In this document: in pieces, positions 17,610 through 25,062 of the stretch | Layout: the number at the start of each line of letters is the position of its first letter | Numbering within the stretch: the first letter of the stretch is position 1 | DNA from: an uncultured Sphingopyxis sp. | GTDB taxonomy: Bacteria > Pseudomonadota > Alphaproteobacteria > Sphingomonadales > Sphingomonadaceae | Assembly: GCF_900078365.1 (NCBI RefSeq) | Contig: NZ_LT598653.1 | Location: 1,550,001-1,614,000 of the forward strand | Reading direction: 5' to 3' | Length of the DNA: 64,000 nucleotides | The notes under the pieces: generated by a model | The model's input: the letters and a program-made list of their open reading frames with translations, nothing else | What the model was told of the DNA's origin: nothing | The model's database searches: none | Made by a program: the position numbers and the translations under genes

Positions 17610-17959
17610 GATGCAGCGACCTGCATCGTCTGGTACGCCACCGGGTGAACCGAAATCTCCATCGCCTTGCCGACATGGGCCATGAGAGGAAAGATCTGAA
17701 GAACGGCCGCCGGCATCGGCCAGAAGCGATGGGCCGTCAGTGCCAGCACCAGCGTCGCGATTGCCGCAGCGATATCGATTGCCAGATGGCCCGCGTCGAT
17801 CGAGGAGAAGCGCGGCGGGACAAACAGATGCAGGATCTGGTCTGCGAGCGCCATTGCAATCAATATCAACGCCATGGCCCGCTCGGGACCGCCGCCTCTC
17901 CTGAGGGCATAGACGAGGACCACCAGCAAGATCGTTACGAAGATTGCGATCCGAACCAT
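17483..17959 (-). CDS. Small integral membrane protein
   Basis: 158 aa with about four or five membrane segments: IAIFVTILLVVLVYAL, MALILIAMALADQIL, IDIAAAIATLVLALTA and ASWLLPPLLALATW. No family recognised. The start at MVRIAIFVT is the first ATG of the hydrophobic frame, about 40 nt after the preceding gene's stop. Its 3' end overlaps the RadC-type gene by over 100 nt, so the two are probably coupled. Confidence 0.6.
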   Translation of the reverse strand: MVRIAIFVTILLVVLVYALRRGGGPERAMALILIAMALADQILHLFVPPRFSSIDAGHLAIDIAAAIATLVLALTAHRFWPMPAAVLQIFPLMAHVGKAMEISVHPVAYQTMQVAASWLLPPLLALATWRHLRRLRANGNDRSWRGWSRRSRPTTATR

Positions 17960-17997
17960 CGCGATCAGAAACCATGCGAGCGGTCCCCGGTCAATGT

Positions 17998-18330
17998 TCA
18001 GGACGTGGCCGCAACGGCATGCCGTCCGGCAGCGGCAAGCGACGGACATTCGTGAAGGTCGAGGCCAGCGCTCTCGCGTGCGATGCCGACGAGGTCGCCG
18101 TGAACGCGCAAGACGTCCCCGCTCGCGCCGACAAGTGCGGTCTGGACCTTTGCCAGGCGCTGGATCGTCGCATGCCCCTGGACGGCGTCGACGCCGGGTG
18201 TGTCCCGGCGCGCGGCGACGACGCTCGTCATCAGGGACGCGACGGCAATCAGCGCATCGTCGATACGTGTTTCCGCGGCAGGGACTTGCTGCTGAAGCCT
18301 CGCAACGGTGAAATCGATATTCTCGGACAT
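17998..18330 (-). CDS. Hypothetical protein, helical
   Basis: 110 aa, no signal peptide or membrane segment. It begins MSENIDFTVARLQQQV and is rich in Ala, Val and Asp with a long amphipathic helix pattern (DALIAVASLMTSVVAARRD). No family recognised. It sits between an HTH-membrane protein and a small membrane protein in the same orientation, suggesting a four-gene operon (18907 to 16548). Confidence 0.55.
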   Translation of the reverse strand: MSENIDFTVARLQQQVPAAETRIDDALIAVASLMTSVVAARRDTPGVDAVQGHATIQRLAKVQTALVGASGDVLRVHGDLVGIARESAGLDLHECPSLAAAGRHAVAATS

Positions 18331-18388
18331 GACGTCTCCTCTGCCGGAAGCGCATGCTCCGGCTGTTACTCGGCAGGATTGAGAAGGC

Positions 18389-18907
18389 TCAGCCGGAGAT
18401 GAGGCGCGACAGCGACTCTGCGATGCCCAGGCTGCCGAGGAGGAAGACGATCAGGGCGACGAGTAATGTCGCGATGATCGTCAGCCTTGTGCCCGGCAGG
18501 TGGTCATGCCTCCAGATCTTCCCGGACGGCGGGTGCGTTCCCGAAAGGCGATCCCGGAGCGAACTGCTGTCATCGAGCCCGTCGAAGCCGGAATAGCCAC
18601 CGTCTGGAAAGTCGGATGCAACGAGGGTCGGCCGATCGACAACCTCTACCGGATCGTATGCGATCCGATGGTATATCTTTCGCAGCCGCGCGTAGCGCAG
18701 CGCCACCTCGTCCCGATCGGCCGCGCCGAGCGCGGCCCGGGCATTTGTGATCCGCTGATCGACCGTATATTTCGAAATGCCGAGCTCGCGTGCAATTTGC
18801 TTCGACGTCTTGCGTTCCAGCACCAGGTCGAGACAAGCCCGCTGCTTGTCGGTCAATCGGTTCCAACGCAGTCGATCGTCATTGGGGGAAGGTTGCGACC
18901 CGTCCAT
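18389..18907 (-). CDS. LuxR-type HTH protein with C-terminal membrane anchor
   Basis: 172 aa. A GerE/LuxR HTH occupies residues 15-75 (LTDKQRACLDLVLERKTSKQ, IARELGISKYTVDQRI). A polar linker follows, then one membrane segment near the C-terminus (LTIIATLLVALIVFLLGSLG). There is no receiver or autoinducer domain. A tail-anchored HTH could sense the envelope or need release from the membrane. It is the first gene of the minus-strand group running to the RadC-type gene. Confidence 0.8.
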   Translation of the reverse strand: MDGSQPSPNDDRLRWNRLTDKQRACLDLVLERKTSKQIARELGISKYTVDQRITNARAALGAADRDEVALRYARLRKIYHRIAYDPVEVVDRPTLVASDFPDGGYSGFDGLDDSSSLRDRLSGTHPPSGKIWRHDHLPGTRLTIIATLLVALIVFLLGSLGIAESLSRLISG

Positions 18908-19346
18908 CGTAGAAGCTTTGTCACGTCCCTTTCAGCGAGGCTGTTTCCTGGTCCAGAGCAGTTTGACATTGAAGTCCTTGTTAAATCAACTTTCCTTCGG
19001 TCCAGCCGGCGAGGCTCTTCCGGACTTCCATCGCGCGGACATCGGGCCGCGCTCTTCGCGCCGGGCAATTGCGCCATCGCCACGCAGGGTAGCGTTTCCG
19101 GCAAAGGCCGGTTCCGGATGCGCTTCGGTCGGCAACAACAACTCTCAAATTGAGACTAACTACCGAATAAGTTTGAAATATTTCTGTCACATTATAGCTT
19201 GTATCTGCTCCGCATCGTTTTCGACCAGCATCGATGCGCCACCGCGGTGACCCTGCCGTTTGAGAAGGCGAGGGGATCGGCACCGGACAGGGAGCAATGC
19301 CGGAGAGGCTGGTTCGAGAACGCCGCCGGCATTGCCAAGGGTCGAA
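18908..19346. other. Intergenic region between divergent HTH and luxR genes
   Basis: 439 nt without a convincing gene. It becomes AT-rich toward the luxR side (about 19130-19200). A 13-nt dyad TCTCAAATTGAGA lies at 19143-19155, about 190 nt before the luxR ATG. It is not a canonical lux box, but its position makes it a candidate operator. No clear -35/-10 pair could be fixed. Confidence 0.4.
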
Positions 19347-20090
19347 ATGCCTACGCTCGATGCCGCGCAGCGACTCGCGGCCGAAGTCTTGAAGGTCGCG
19401 AGCGAAGACGCATTGATCGATATTCTCGACGAGGCCTGCTCGCGGCTCGGATGCTCGTGGTTCGCGCTCAGCCATCACGTCGACTTCCTGGCCGCCCCCG
19501 ATAAGGGGCTGCGCATCCACAATTATCCGCAGGATTGGGCGCGCTGGTTCGACGAACAGCGCCTTGGCATCCGTGATCCCGTCCATCGCGCAAGTCGTCG
19601 CCGCGCCGCGGGGTTCCTCTGGCACGACATGCAGACCTTCTCGCGGCCGCGGCGCGGCGACGAAGCGATATTGGCGCGGGCGCGTCGGCACGACATCCAC
19701 GATGGTCTCACCATCCCCACGCATGTCCCGGGCGACGCGCACGGATCGGTATCCTTCGCCTGGCAAAAGGGCACATATGCCACGCCGGAGGCGTTGATGT
19801 TCGCGCAGACGATCGGCGCTTTTGTCTTCGAGGCGGCGCGTCAGCTCTCGGGCCTCGTCCCGGCCAATGATCAGCCGCGCCTCACGGACCGACAGATCGA
19901 ATGCCTCCTCTGGGTGGCGCGCGGCAAGTCCGATTCCGTGATCGCGCAGATCATGGACCTGCGCACTGATACGGTGAGCGAGCATCTGCGCAATGCGCGG
20001 GCGCGATATTCGGCCCGGAGCCGCGTCAGCCTTGCAATCCGGGCATTGTTCGACGGGACGATCTGCTTCAGCGACGTCGCCGGCGGCTGA
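19347..20090 (+). CDS. luxR: LuxR-family autoinducer-binding regulator
   Basis: 247 aa. The N-terminal autoinducer domain shows WARWFDEQRLGIRDPVHR, where W, D and P match the acyl-homoserine-lactone pocket of TraR/LuxR (Tyr replaced by Phe), followed by FLWHDM and GLTIPTHVPG. The C-terminal GerE HTH is LTDRQIECLLWVARGKSDSV with DTVSEHLRNAR. It should bind the signal made by the LuxI homologue 80 nt downstream in the same orientation. MPTLDAAQ at 19347 is chosen as start; the frame is open upstream. Confidence 0.9.
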   Translation: MPTLDAAQRLAAEVLKVASEDALIDILDEACSRLGCSWFALSHHVDFLAAPDKGLRIHNYPQDWARWFDEQRLGIRDPVHRASRRRAAGFLWHDMQTFSRPRRGDEAILARARRHDIHDGLTIPTHVPGDAHGSVSFAWQKGTYATPEALMFAQTIGAFVFEAARQLSGLVPANDQPRLTDRQIECLLWVARGKSDSVIAQIMDLRTDTVSEHLRNARARYSARSRVSLAIRALFDGTICFSDVAGG

Positions 20091-20170
20091 AACACCCCCC
20101 TTTCTTGGTATGGCGGAATCGATTTTTCCGGTTCAATTGGTCTGTCTCTTTTCATCAGGGAGACACGCCG

Positions 20171-20782
20171 ATGTTCCTCACGATCAACCAGGACAACCGG
20201 GCGCGCGAACATGTCGCGCTCCGTTCGATGTTCGAAGCGCGCAAGCGCGTTTTTGTCGATTTGCTCAAATGGGATCTGCCGGTGCTGGCGGACCGGTTCG
20301 AAGTCGACCATTTCGACGATCCTTTTGCGACCTATCTTATCGTCAGCGATGCACGGGGCGAACATCTCGCCTCGGCGCGCCTCCTGCCCACAACGAGACC
20401 GGCCCTTCTCGACGGCCTCTTTCCGCATCTCGTCTCCGGCCCGGTTCCGAACGGCGCGGCGATATTCGAGATCACGCGCTTCTGCCTTTCGCCGGGCGTG
20501 GGCGCGCGGCAACGCCGCGTTGCGCGCGATACGCTGCTCGTGGGACTCGTCGACCACGCGCTGGCCCATGGCATCACGACCTACACGGGCGTCGCCGAGC
20601 TTTCCTGGTTCCGGCAGGTTCAGGACTTCGGATGGCGATGCCGCTTGCTCGGCGAAAGGGCTATCCATGATGGCCGCGCGCTGGTCGCGCTGGCGATCTC
20701 GATCGAGGCGGACACGCTCGCCAGGCTTGCCGAGGCGGGCATCGGGGCGCCCGGCACCGGCGTGCCCGCCAAAGCCGCATGA
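20171..20782 (+). CDS. luxI: Acyl-homoserine-lactone synthase
   Basis: 203 aa LuxI-type enzyme making acyl-homoserine lactones from S-adenosylmethionine and an acyl carrier. Conserved residues are in order: MFEARKRVFVDLLKWDLP (Arg, Phe, Trp), then FEVDHFDDPFATYLI (Asp, Asp), SARLLPT (Arg), and FEITRFCLSP (Glu, Arg). AGGGAGAC precedes ATG 20171. Acyl chain length cannot be predicted. It is followed after 10 nt by the PhyH gene, implying co-transcription. Confidence 0.92.
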   Translation: MFLTINQDNRAREHVALRSMFEARKRVFVDLLKWDLPVLADRFEVDHFDDPFATYLIVSDARGEHLASARLLPTTRPALLDGLFPHLVSGPVPNGAAIFEITRFCLSPGVGARQRRVARDTLLVGLVDHALAHGITTYTGVAELSWFRQVQDFGWRCRLLGERAIHDGRALVALAISIEADTLARLAEAGIGAPGTGVPAKAA

Positions 20783-20792
20783 GGAGGGCGAG

Positions 20793-21695
20793 ATGTCGAT
20801 TCATCCCTTCCCGAACTGCGGCCATGCTGCCGCGGCCGCGCAGCAGCTGGCATCCGAAGGCTATGTCCGGCTTCACGGTGCCGTCCCGGCTTCCCGGATC
20901 GCGGCGATCGCGGCGGATCTCGCGCTCCGCTTCGACGCGACGCCCTTTTGCTCGGGCGGATTCTATGGCGAACGGACCAAGCGGTTCGGGCGTCTCCTGA
21001 TCCGCTCGCCGCATATCGCGGACCTCGTGCTGCATCCCGGCATATTGGCGCTTGCCGAATCCGCGCTCGGTTCGTGGTGCGACCGCATCCAGCTCAACCT
21101 CACGCAGGCCATCGAGCTCCATCCCGGCGCCCTCGCGCAATTTCCGCATCGCGATCAGGATATGTGGCAGGGTTCGCTTGGTGAGGTCGAATATCTGCTC
21201 AACGTCATGTGGCCCCTTACCCCGTTTACCGAGGAGAATGGCGCAACGCTCATCTGGCCCGCGAGCCACGGCGTGGAAGCGCTTGTCGAGGTGCCACGCG
21301 AGCAGCCCATCGTGGCCGCCGCCGAGCCGGGCGACGCGATCGTCTTCCTCGGTTCGACGCTGCACGGCGCAGGCGCCAATCGAAGCGCCGGGCTGCGCCG
21401 CGGCATCATCGTCAGCTACTGTCTCGGCTGGCTCAAGCCCTACGAGAATCAGTGGCTCGCCTATCCGCCCGACGTGGCGCGGCATTTCCCGCCCGAGTTG
21501 GCGGCACTGGCCGGTTATGCGCAGCACCGGCCCAATCTCGGCAATTTCGAAGGACAATGTCCCTCGGTGCTATTCGGTGGATATCCCGACGAGCCGCTTG
21601 CCGCGACCGATGCGCTGCGGCCCGATCAAGACGTCTTGCTCGGTGAGTTTGTCTCCGGCCAGCGCGCGGCGGGAGACGGAGCAACCCGATCATGA
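20793..21695 (+). CDS. Phytanoyl-CoA dioxygenase (PhyH) family protein
   Basis: 300 aa Fe(II)/2-oxoglutarate-dependent oxygenase. The metal triad is visible as HRD in FPHRDQDMWQ and the distal His in GSTLHGAGANRS, with a 2-oxoglutarate-binding Arg likely a few residues later. The start follows GAGGAGGGCG. It sits between luxI (10 nt) and gntR (4-nt overlap), so it is part of the quorum-sensing transcription unit leading to the lasso genes. The substrate is unknown. Tailoring of the lasso peptide is conceivable but untested. Confidence 0.82.
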   Translation: MSIHPFPNCGHAAAAAQQLASEGYVRLHGAVPASRIAAIAADLALRFDATPFCSGGFYGERTKRFGRLLIRSPHIADLVLHPGILALAESALGSWCDRIQLNLTQAIELHPGALAQFPHRDQDMWQGSLGEVEYLLNVMWPLTPFTEENGATLIWPASHGVEALVEVPREQPIVAAAEPGDAIVFLGSTLHGAGANRSAGLRRGIIVSYCLGWLKPYENQWLAYPPDVARHFPPELAALAGYAQHRPNLGNFEGQCPSVLFGGYPDEPLAATDALRPDQDVLLGEFVSGQRAAGDGATRS

Positions 21696-22315
21696 ACGCC
21701 GGATCTACAATGGAGCGCGTCTATCTCGACCTCAAGATGCGCGTACTCGATGGGCGCTATCCGCCGGGCACGCGCCTCGATCCGGTCAACCTCGCAAAGA
21801 CGCTCCGCGCGAGTGCGACGCCGGTCCGCGAGGCGCTGCATCGTCTTGCTGGCGAGCGAATCATCGACAGCTGGCACCAGGAAGGCTTTCGTCCTCCCAT
21901 CCTCGCGGAGGCCGATCTCCATGACCTTTACAGCTGGGCATCCTGGCTGCTCGGCCTTGCGCTTCAGGGCAACGTGCCGGATCCCGACCATCCGGCGGGC
22001 CTGGTCGGGCTCGAGCTGCGCAAGGACTATGCCGAAGCGCTCGACTCGCTTTTCCGGGCGATTGCGATGTGGAGCGCCAATCGCGAAATTCGCTTCGCGA
22101 TTCTCAACCTGATCGAGCGATGTCACGTCTTTCGGAAGGCGGAGGCCAGCGTCGATACCGCGGCTCGCGACATGCTGGCGGCGATGGAAGATGATTACCG
22201 CTTTGGTCGCTGGAGTGCGCTTCGCGCCAAAATCACGCGGTTTCACCGGCGCCGCATGGCGTTCGCGGGCCGCGTCGTCGCCGAGATCAGACCCCGCGAC
22301 GAACCGCTCCGATGA
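21692..22315 (+). CDS. GntR family transcriptional regulator
   Basis: 207 aa. The winged HTH is RVYLDLKMRVLDGRYPPGTR, then LAKTLRASATPVREALHRL. The C-terminal half is helical and FCD-like but shorter than usual (HDLYSWASWLLGLALQGNVP). The start ATG overlaps the PhyH stop (ATGA). It lies immediately upstream of the lasso precursor; GntR genes are a recurrent neighbour of sphingomonad lasso clusters as I recall. Its target is probably the promoter at its own 3' end. Confidence 0.82.
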   Translation: MNAGSTMERVYLDLKMRVLDGRYPPGTRLDPVNLAKTLRASATPVREALHRLAGERIIDSWHQEGFRPPILAEADLHDLYSWASWLLGLALQGNVPDPDHPAGLVGLELRKDYAEALDSLFRAIAMWSANREIRFAILNLIERCHVFRKAEASVDTAARDMLAAMEDDYRFGRWSALRAKITRFHRRRMAFAGRVVAEIRPRDEPLR

Positions 22316-22350
22316 TATTCGAAAGATATTCAAACTATAAAAATTCTATT
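22314..22350 (+). promoter_or_regulatory. Putative lasso operon promoter with GATATTC direct repeats
   Basis: GATATTC at 22314-22320 and again at 22325-22331 are spaced by 11 nt, one helical turn. They are followed by an unusually AT-rich stretch (aaactataaaaattctatt) in this GC-rich genome. The first repeat overlaps the gntR stop codon. A regulator contacting one face of the helix next to a promoter is a reasonable reading. The precursor ATG lies about 60 nt further on. Confidence 0.5.
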
Positions 22351-22411
22351 CTCTCCGACCGGCGTAGCTTTCTGGATGCCGCAATCCCGCGGCTAACCAG
22401 AGGAGGTTCTC

Positions 22412-22549
22412 ATGAACCAGTATGACATCGTCGAGGACGGCATCGAAGAACTCGGCGTCGCCAGCGTCGAAACGCTCGGCCAGATTCCGAACCGGCCGGA
22501 ACCCGATGGCGTCCAGCCCTTCCTGGGCGGCGGCATTTCCGCCGAGTGA
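22412..22549 (+). CDS. Lasso peptide precursor (A protein)
   Basis: 45 aa, with a strong ribosome site AGGAGG at 22401-22406. The leader is residues 1-22 (ends GVASVETL) and carries G-x5-T with Thr at position -2, the processing signature of lasso precursors. The predicted core starts at Gly23: ring GQIPNRPE, closed between the Gly1 amine and the Glu8 side chain, then loop and tail PDGVQPFLGGGISAE. An isoleucine at the L of the LxxxGxxxxxT leader motif fits recognition by the B1 domain. Asp10 could not give a standard 7-9 residue ring, so Glu8 is favoured. The identification depends on the adjacent B and C genes. The exact core differs from the lasso peptides I remember. Confidence 0.85.
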   Translation: MNQYDIVEDGIEELGVASVETLGQIPNRPEPDGVQPFLGGGISAE

Positions 22550-22594
22550 CGGATCGGGGGGCGCGACGCGCAAGCGCCGCGCCCTCAATCGGCC

Positions 22595-23257
22595 ATGGCC
22601 TATCATCTTCCGCCGCATGTGAGTTTCGGGTTTCTGGGCGATCGCGCTGTCGCGCTCGATCTCAGCGCCGATCGCTATTTCCTGATAGCGCCGCGCGAGG
22701 CCGCAGCGCTCGCGGCCGCCGGCACAGCGGCGGGCGAGACAGCGCCTTGCGCAGCGCTCGACGCGCTCGTCCGGCGGCGCTTGCTCGCGCCGGGAGCGGG
22801 GTCGCCGATCGCACCGATCGCCGCCGTCGACCTTCGCCTCTCCGCAGTCGAGGCGCCACCCGCCGACGGCCATATCACCTTCCTGGAAGTCGGCCTCCTG
22901 CGCGCGAGCGCCGGCCTCCATCTCCGTCTGCTGGGGTTGAACGGGACGCTCGTCCGTTGGCGTGCTCTTGCCCGCCGGTACGAGGCGCGTCCGCGGCTGA
23001 CAGCCGCAGATGCGGACGCAATCCGCGTTGCGCAAGGCTTCGCCGACGCGCGCGTCCTCTTGCCCGCAAGACAGCTTTGTGTTCCCGACAGCCTGGCGCT
23101 GGCCCGTGTCCTTTGGCGCCGCGGGATCGATGCGGACGTGTACTTCGGTGCCCGGCTGGCGCCCTTCATGGCGCATGCCTGGGTCCAGCGTGGCGACATT
23201 TTGCTCTCGGATACGCTGAATACCGTGGGCGAATATACGCCGGTCTTTCGGCTGTGA
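22595..23257 (+). CDS. Lasso peptide biosynthesis B protein (B1-B2 fusion, leader peptidase)
   Basis: 220 aa. The N-terminal ~80 residues form a PqqD-like leader-binding domain (FLGDRAVALDLSADRYFLI). The C-terminal part is the transglutaminase-like cysteine protease: LCVPDSLALARVLWRRGID, with catalytic Cys, then MAHAWVQ with His and LLSDTLN with Asp, ending YTPVFRL. It cleaves the leader after residue 22 so the cyclase can close the ring. The stop overlaps the C gene start (GTGA). Confidence 0.88.
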   Translation: MAYHLPPHVSFGFLGDRAVALDLSADRYFLIAPREAAALAAAGTAAGETAPCAALDALVRRRLLAPGAGSPIAPIAAVDLRLSAVEAPPADGHITFLEVGLLRASAGLHLRLLGLNGTLVRWRALARRYEARPRLTAADADAIRVAQGFADARVLLPARQLCVPDSLALARVLWRRGIDADVYFGARLAPFMAHAWVQRGDILLSDTLNTVGEYTPVFRL

Positions 23258-24978
23258 CGATCTGCATCGCTCTTATTCAGGCCGAAGGCCCCGTACCCGC
23301 GTTGCCCGGCGGCTATTCGGAACTTGGGACTATCGGAACAGCGCGGCTCGTCGGCAAGCCCGGCACGATCGTCGCCGTGTCGGGTGAGGCGGCGCTCGTC
23401 GGCTACGCCTTTCATCGCGACAGCTTCGCCTCTTGTCCGGCGCTAGATCCCGGCGCGGTCGAGCACATCGTGCGGACCGAAGGCGCGTGGGCGATCAGGA
23501 AGCTCTGGGGGACTTTCATCCTGATATGGGCCGACGCGAGCGGGCAGGTCTTTGTCCTTCGTTCACCGTTGACCGGGCCGGCGCTGTTCCAGACCCGCCG
23601 CCAGGACGACGGCGGCGCGGCGGCGAACGCATGCTGCGCCTTCACCGACCTCGGCCTCGCGCGCGCGCTGGGGTTTCGGCTCGATCGGCCCGATCCCGGC
23701 GCGATCGACGCCTATCTTCGCTATCCCCTGTTGCGAACGCCGCGCAGCACTATAACCGGGGCGACCGAGGTCCTGCCCGGCGAGGTAACGCGCTTGGGGC
23801 ACCGCGAGCGAAGACCGGCAAGCTGGCTTCCGTGGGATTATGCGTCGTCGCCGCCGATACGCGCCGAGGCGAACGATCTTGGCTCGCTCGTGCGCGCGAC
23901 CGTCGGCGCATGGAGCGGGCGCTTCGCCCGCGTCCAGCTCGAGCTTTCGGGCGGGATTGACAGCAGCATCGTCGCCGCTTGCCTGTCTGTCCGTTCCGAC
24001 CCGTGGCGCGCGATCACGATGGTCACGCCGGAGCCCGACGGCGACGAGCGTCTCTATGCGCGTGCGATGGCCGAGCGCGCGAACGCCCCGCTCGCCGAAC
24101 TCATGCTGCCCGCCGAACCCGCGGACCCGATCTCAACGCCGACGATGTTGCGTGTCCGTCCCGGTGGCTTCGGGCTGATCGGTCCGACCGACGCGGCCTT
24201 CCTCGCATCGGCGCGGGCCTATGGTGCCGACGCAATTTTCTCGGGGACCGCCGGCGATGGAGCGTTCGGTTATCAAACGTCGATCGCCCCGGCGCTCGAT
24301 GCCTTGCGATATCGGGGTATGCGCGCCGCGCTCAGCGCGGCGCGCGACCAGGCCCGCATCACCGACGACAATATCTGGAGCGCGCTGCGTCACGGCGTGC
24401 GCGGCTATTTTCGGGGGATCAGACTCTGGCCGGTCGACGATCTATTGCTGTCGGTGCGCCATGCATCGCCAAGGCCCGAGCACCCTTGGATGACCGACGC
24501 GGGGCGCATCCCGCCCGGCCAGCGGCGCTACGGTCTCGGCCTGCTGTCGATCCAGCCCTTCCTCGACGGCTATGACCGGTCGCTCGCGCTGCCGAAGATC
24601 GCGCCTTTGCTGTCGCAACCGCTGATCGAATATGGTCTCGGCGTGCCGAGCTGGCAGTGGGGCGAGGGCGGGGTCAATCGCGCTCTCGCCCGCGAAGCCT
24701 TTCGCGGCGACCTGCCTGACGTCATCCTCGCGCGCCGCAGCAAGGGACGTATCCTGTCGATGTTCCTGCCGGCGTTCGAACGCAATCGGGAGCGGCTTGC
24801 CGCCTATCTCCTCGATGGCTGGCTCGCGGGCGCCGGCCTGCTCGATCTCGATACGATCGCCGACATGCTGACGGGGCGAAAGGAGGCCGATACGCTCGCC
24901 ACGCTCCGTATCCTCCAGTTCGCGGATATCGAAGCCTGGGCGCGCTCGGTGGTAGGGTCCGAGGCGCCATCGCGATGA
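23254..24978 (+). CDS. Lasso peptide isopeptide-bond-forming cyclase (C protein, asparagine synthase-like)
   Basis: 574 aa starting at GTG 23254, four nucleotides shared with the B gene. An N-terminal glutaminase-like domain lacks the Cys2 nucleophile (starts M-T-I-C-I-A). The C-terminal ATP-pyrophosphatase domain has the PP-loop LELSGGIDSSIVAA and a later GTAGDGAFGYQ segment. It adenylates the Glu8 side chain and joins it to the Gly1 amine. No ABC exporter (D gene) follows, as usual for isopeptidase-type clusters in proteobacteria. Confidence 0.9.
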   Translation: MTICIALIQAEGPVPALPGGYSELGTIGTARLVGKPGTIVAVSGEAALVGYAFHRDSFASCPALDPGAVEHIVRTEGAWAIRKLWGTFILIWADASGQVFVLRSPLTGPALFQTRRQDDGGAAANACCAFTDLGLARALGFRLDRPDPGAIDAYLRYPLLRTPRSTITGATEVLPGEVTRLGHRERRPASWLPWDYASSPPIRAEANDLGSLVRATVGAWSGRFARVQLELSGGIDSSIVAACLSVRSDPWRAITMVTPEPDGDERLYARAMAERANAPLAELMLPAEPADPISTPTMLRVRPGGFGLIGPTDAAFLASARAYGADAIFSGTAGDGAFGYQTSIAPALDALRYRGMRAALSAARDQARITDDNIWSALRHGVRGYFRGIRLWPVDDLLLSVRHASPRPEHPWMTDAGRIPPGQRRYGLGLLSIQPFLDGYDRSLALPKIAPLLSQPLIEYGLGVPSWQWGEGGVNRALAREAFRGDLPDVILARRSKGRILSMFLPAFERNRERLAAYLLDGWLAGAGLLDLDTIADMLTGRKEADTLATLRILQFADIEAWARSVVGSEAPSR

Positions 24979-25027
24979 AGGGGTTGGCAGCCATCCGGGC
25001 GCGATGGCCGCAGTGGGCAAAGGCCTT

Positions 25028-25056
25028 GCCGGGCGCGCCGGGGAGCGGCGCCCGGC
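25028..25056. terminator. Hairpin between convergent lasso cyclase and isopeptidase genes
   Basis: GCCGGGCGC (25028-25036) and its reverse complement GCGCCCGGC (25048-25056) form a 9-bp GC stem with an 11-nt loop. It lies between the two convergent operons, where a bidirectional terminator is expected. No T tract follows on either side, so termination may need Rho. Confidence 0.45.
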
Positions 25057-25062
25057 ACGCAC

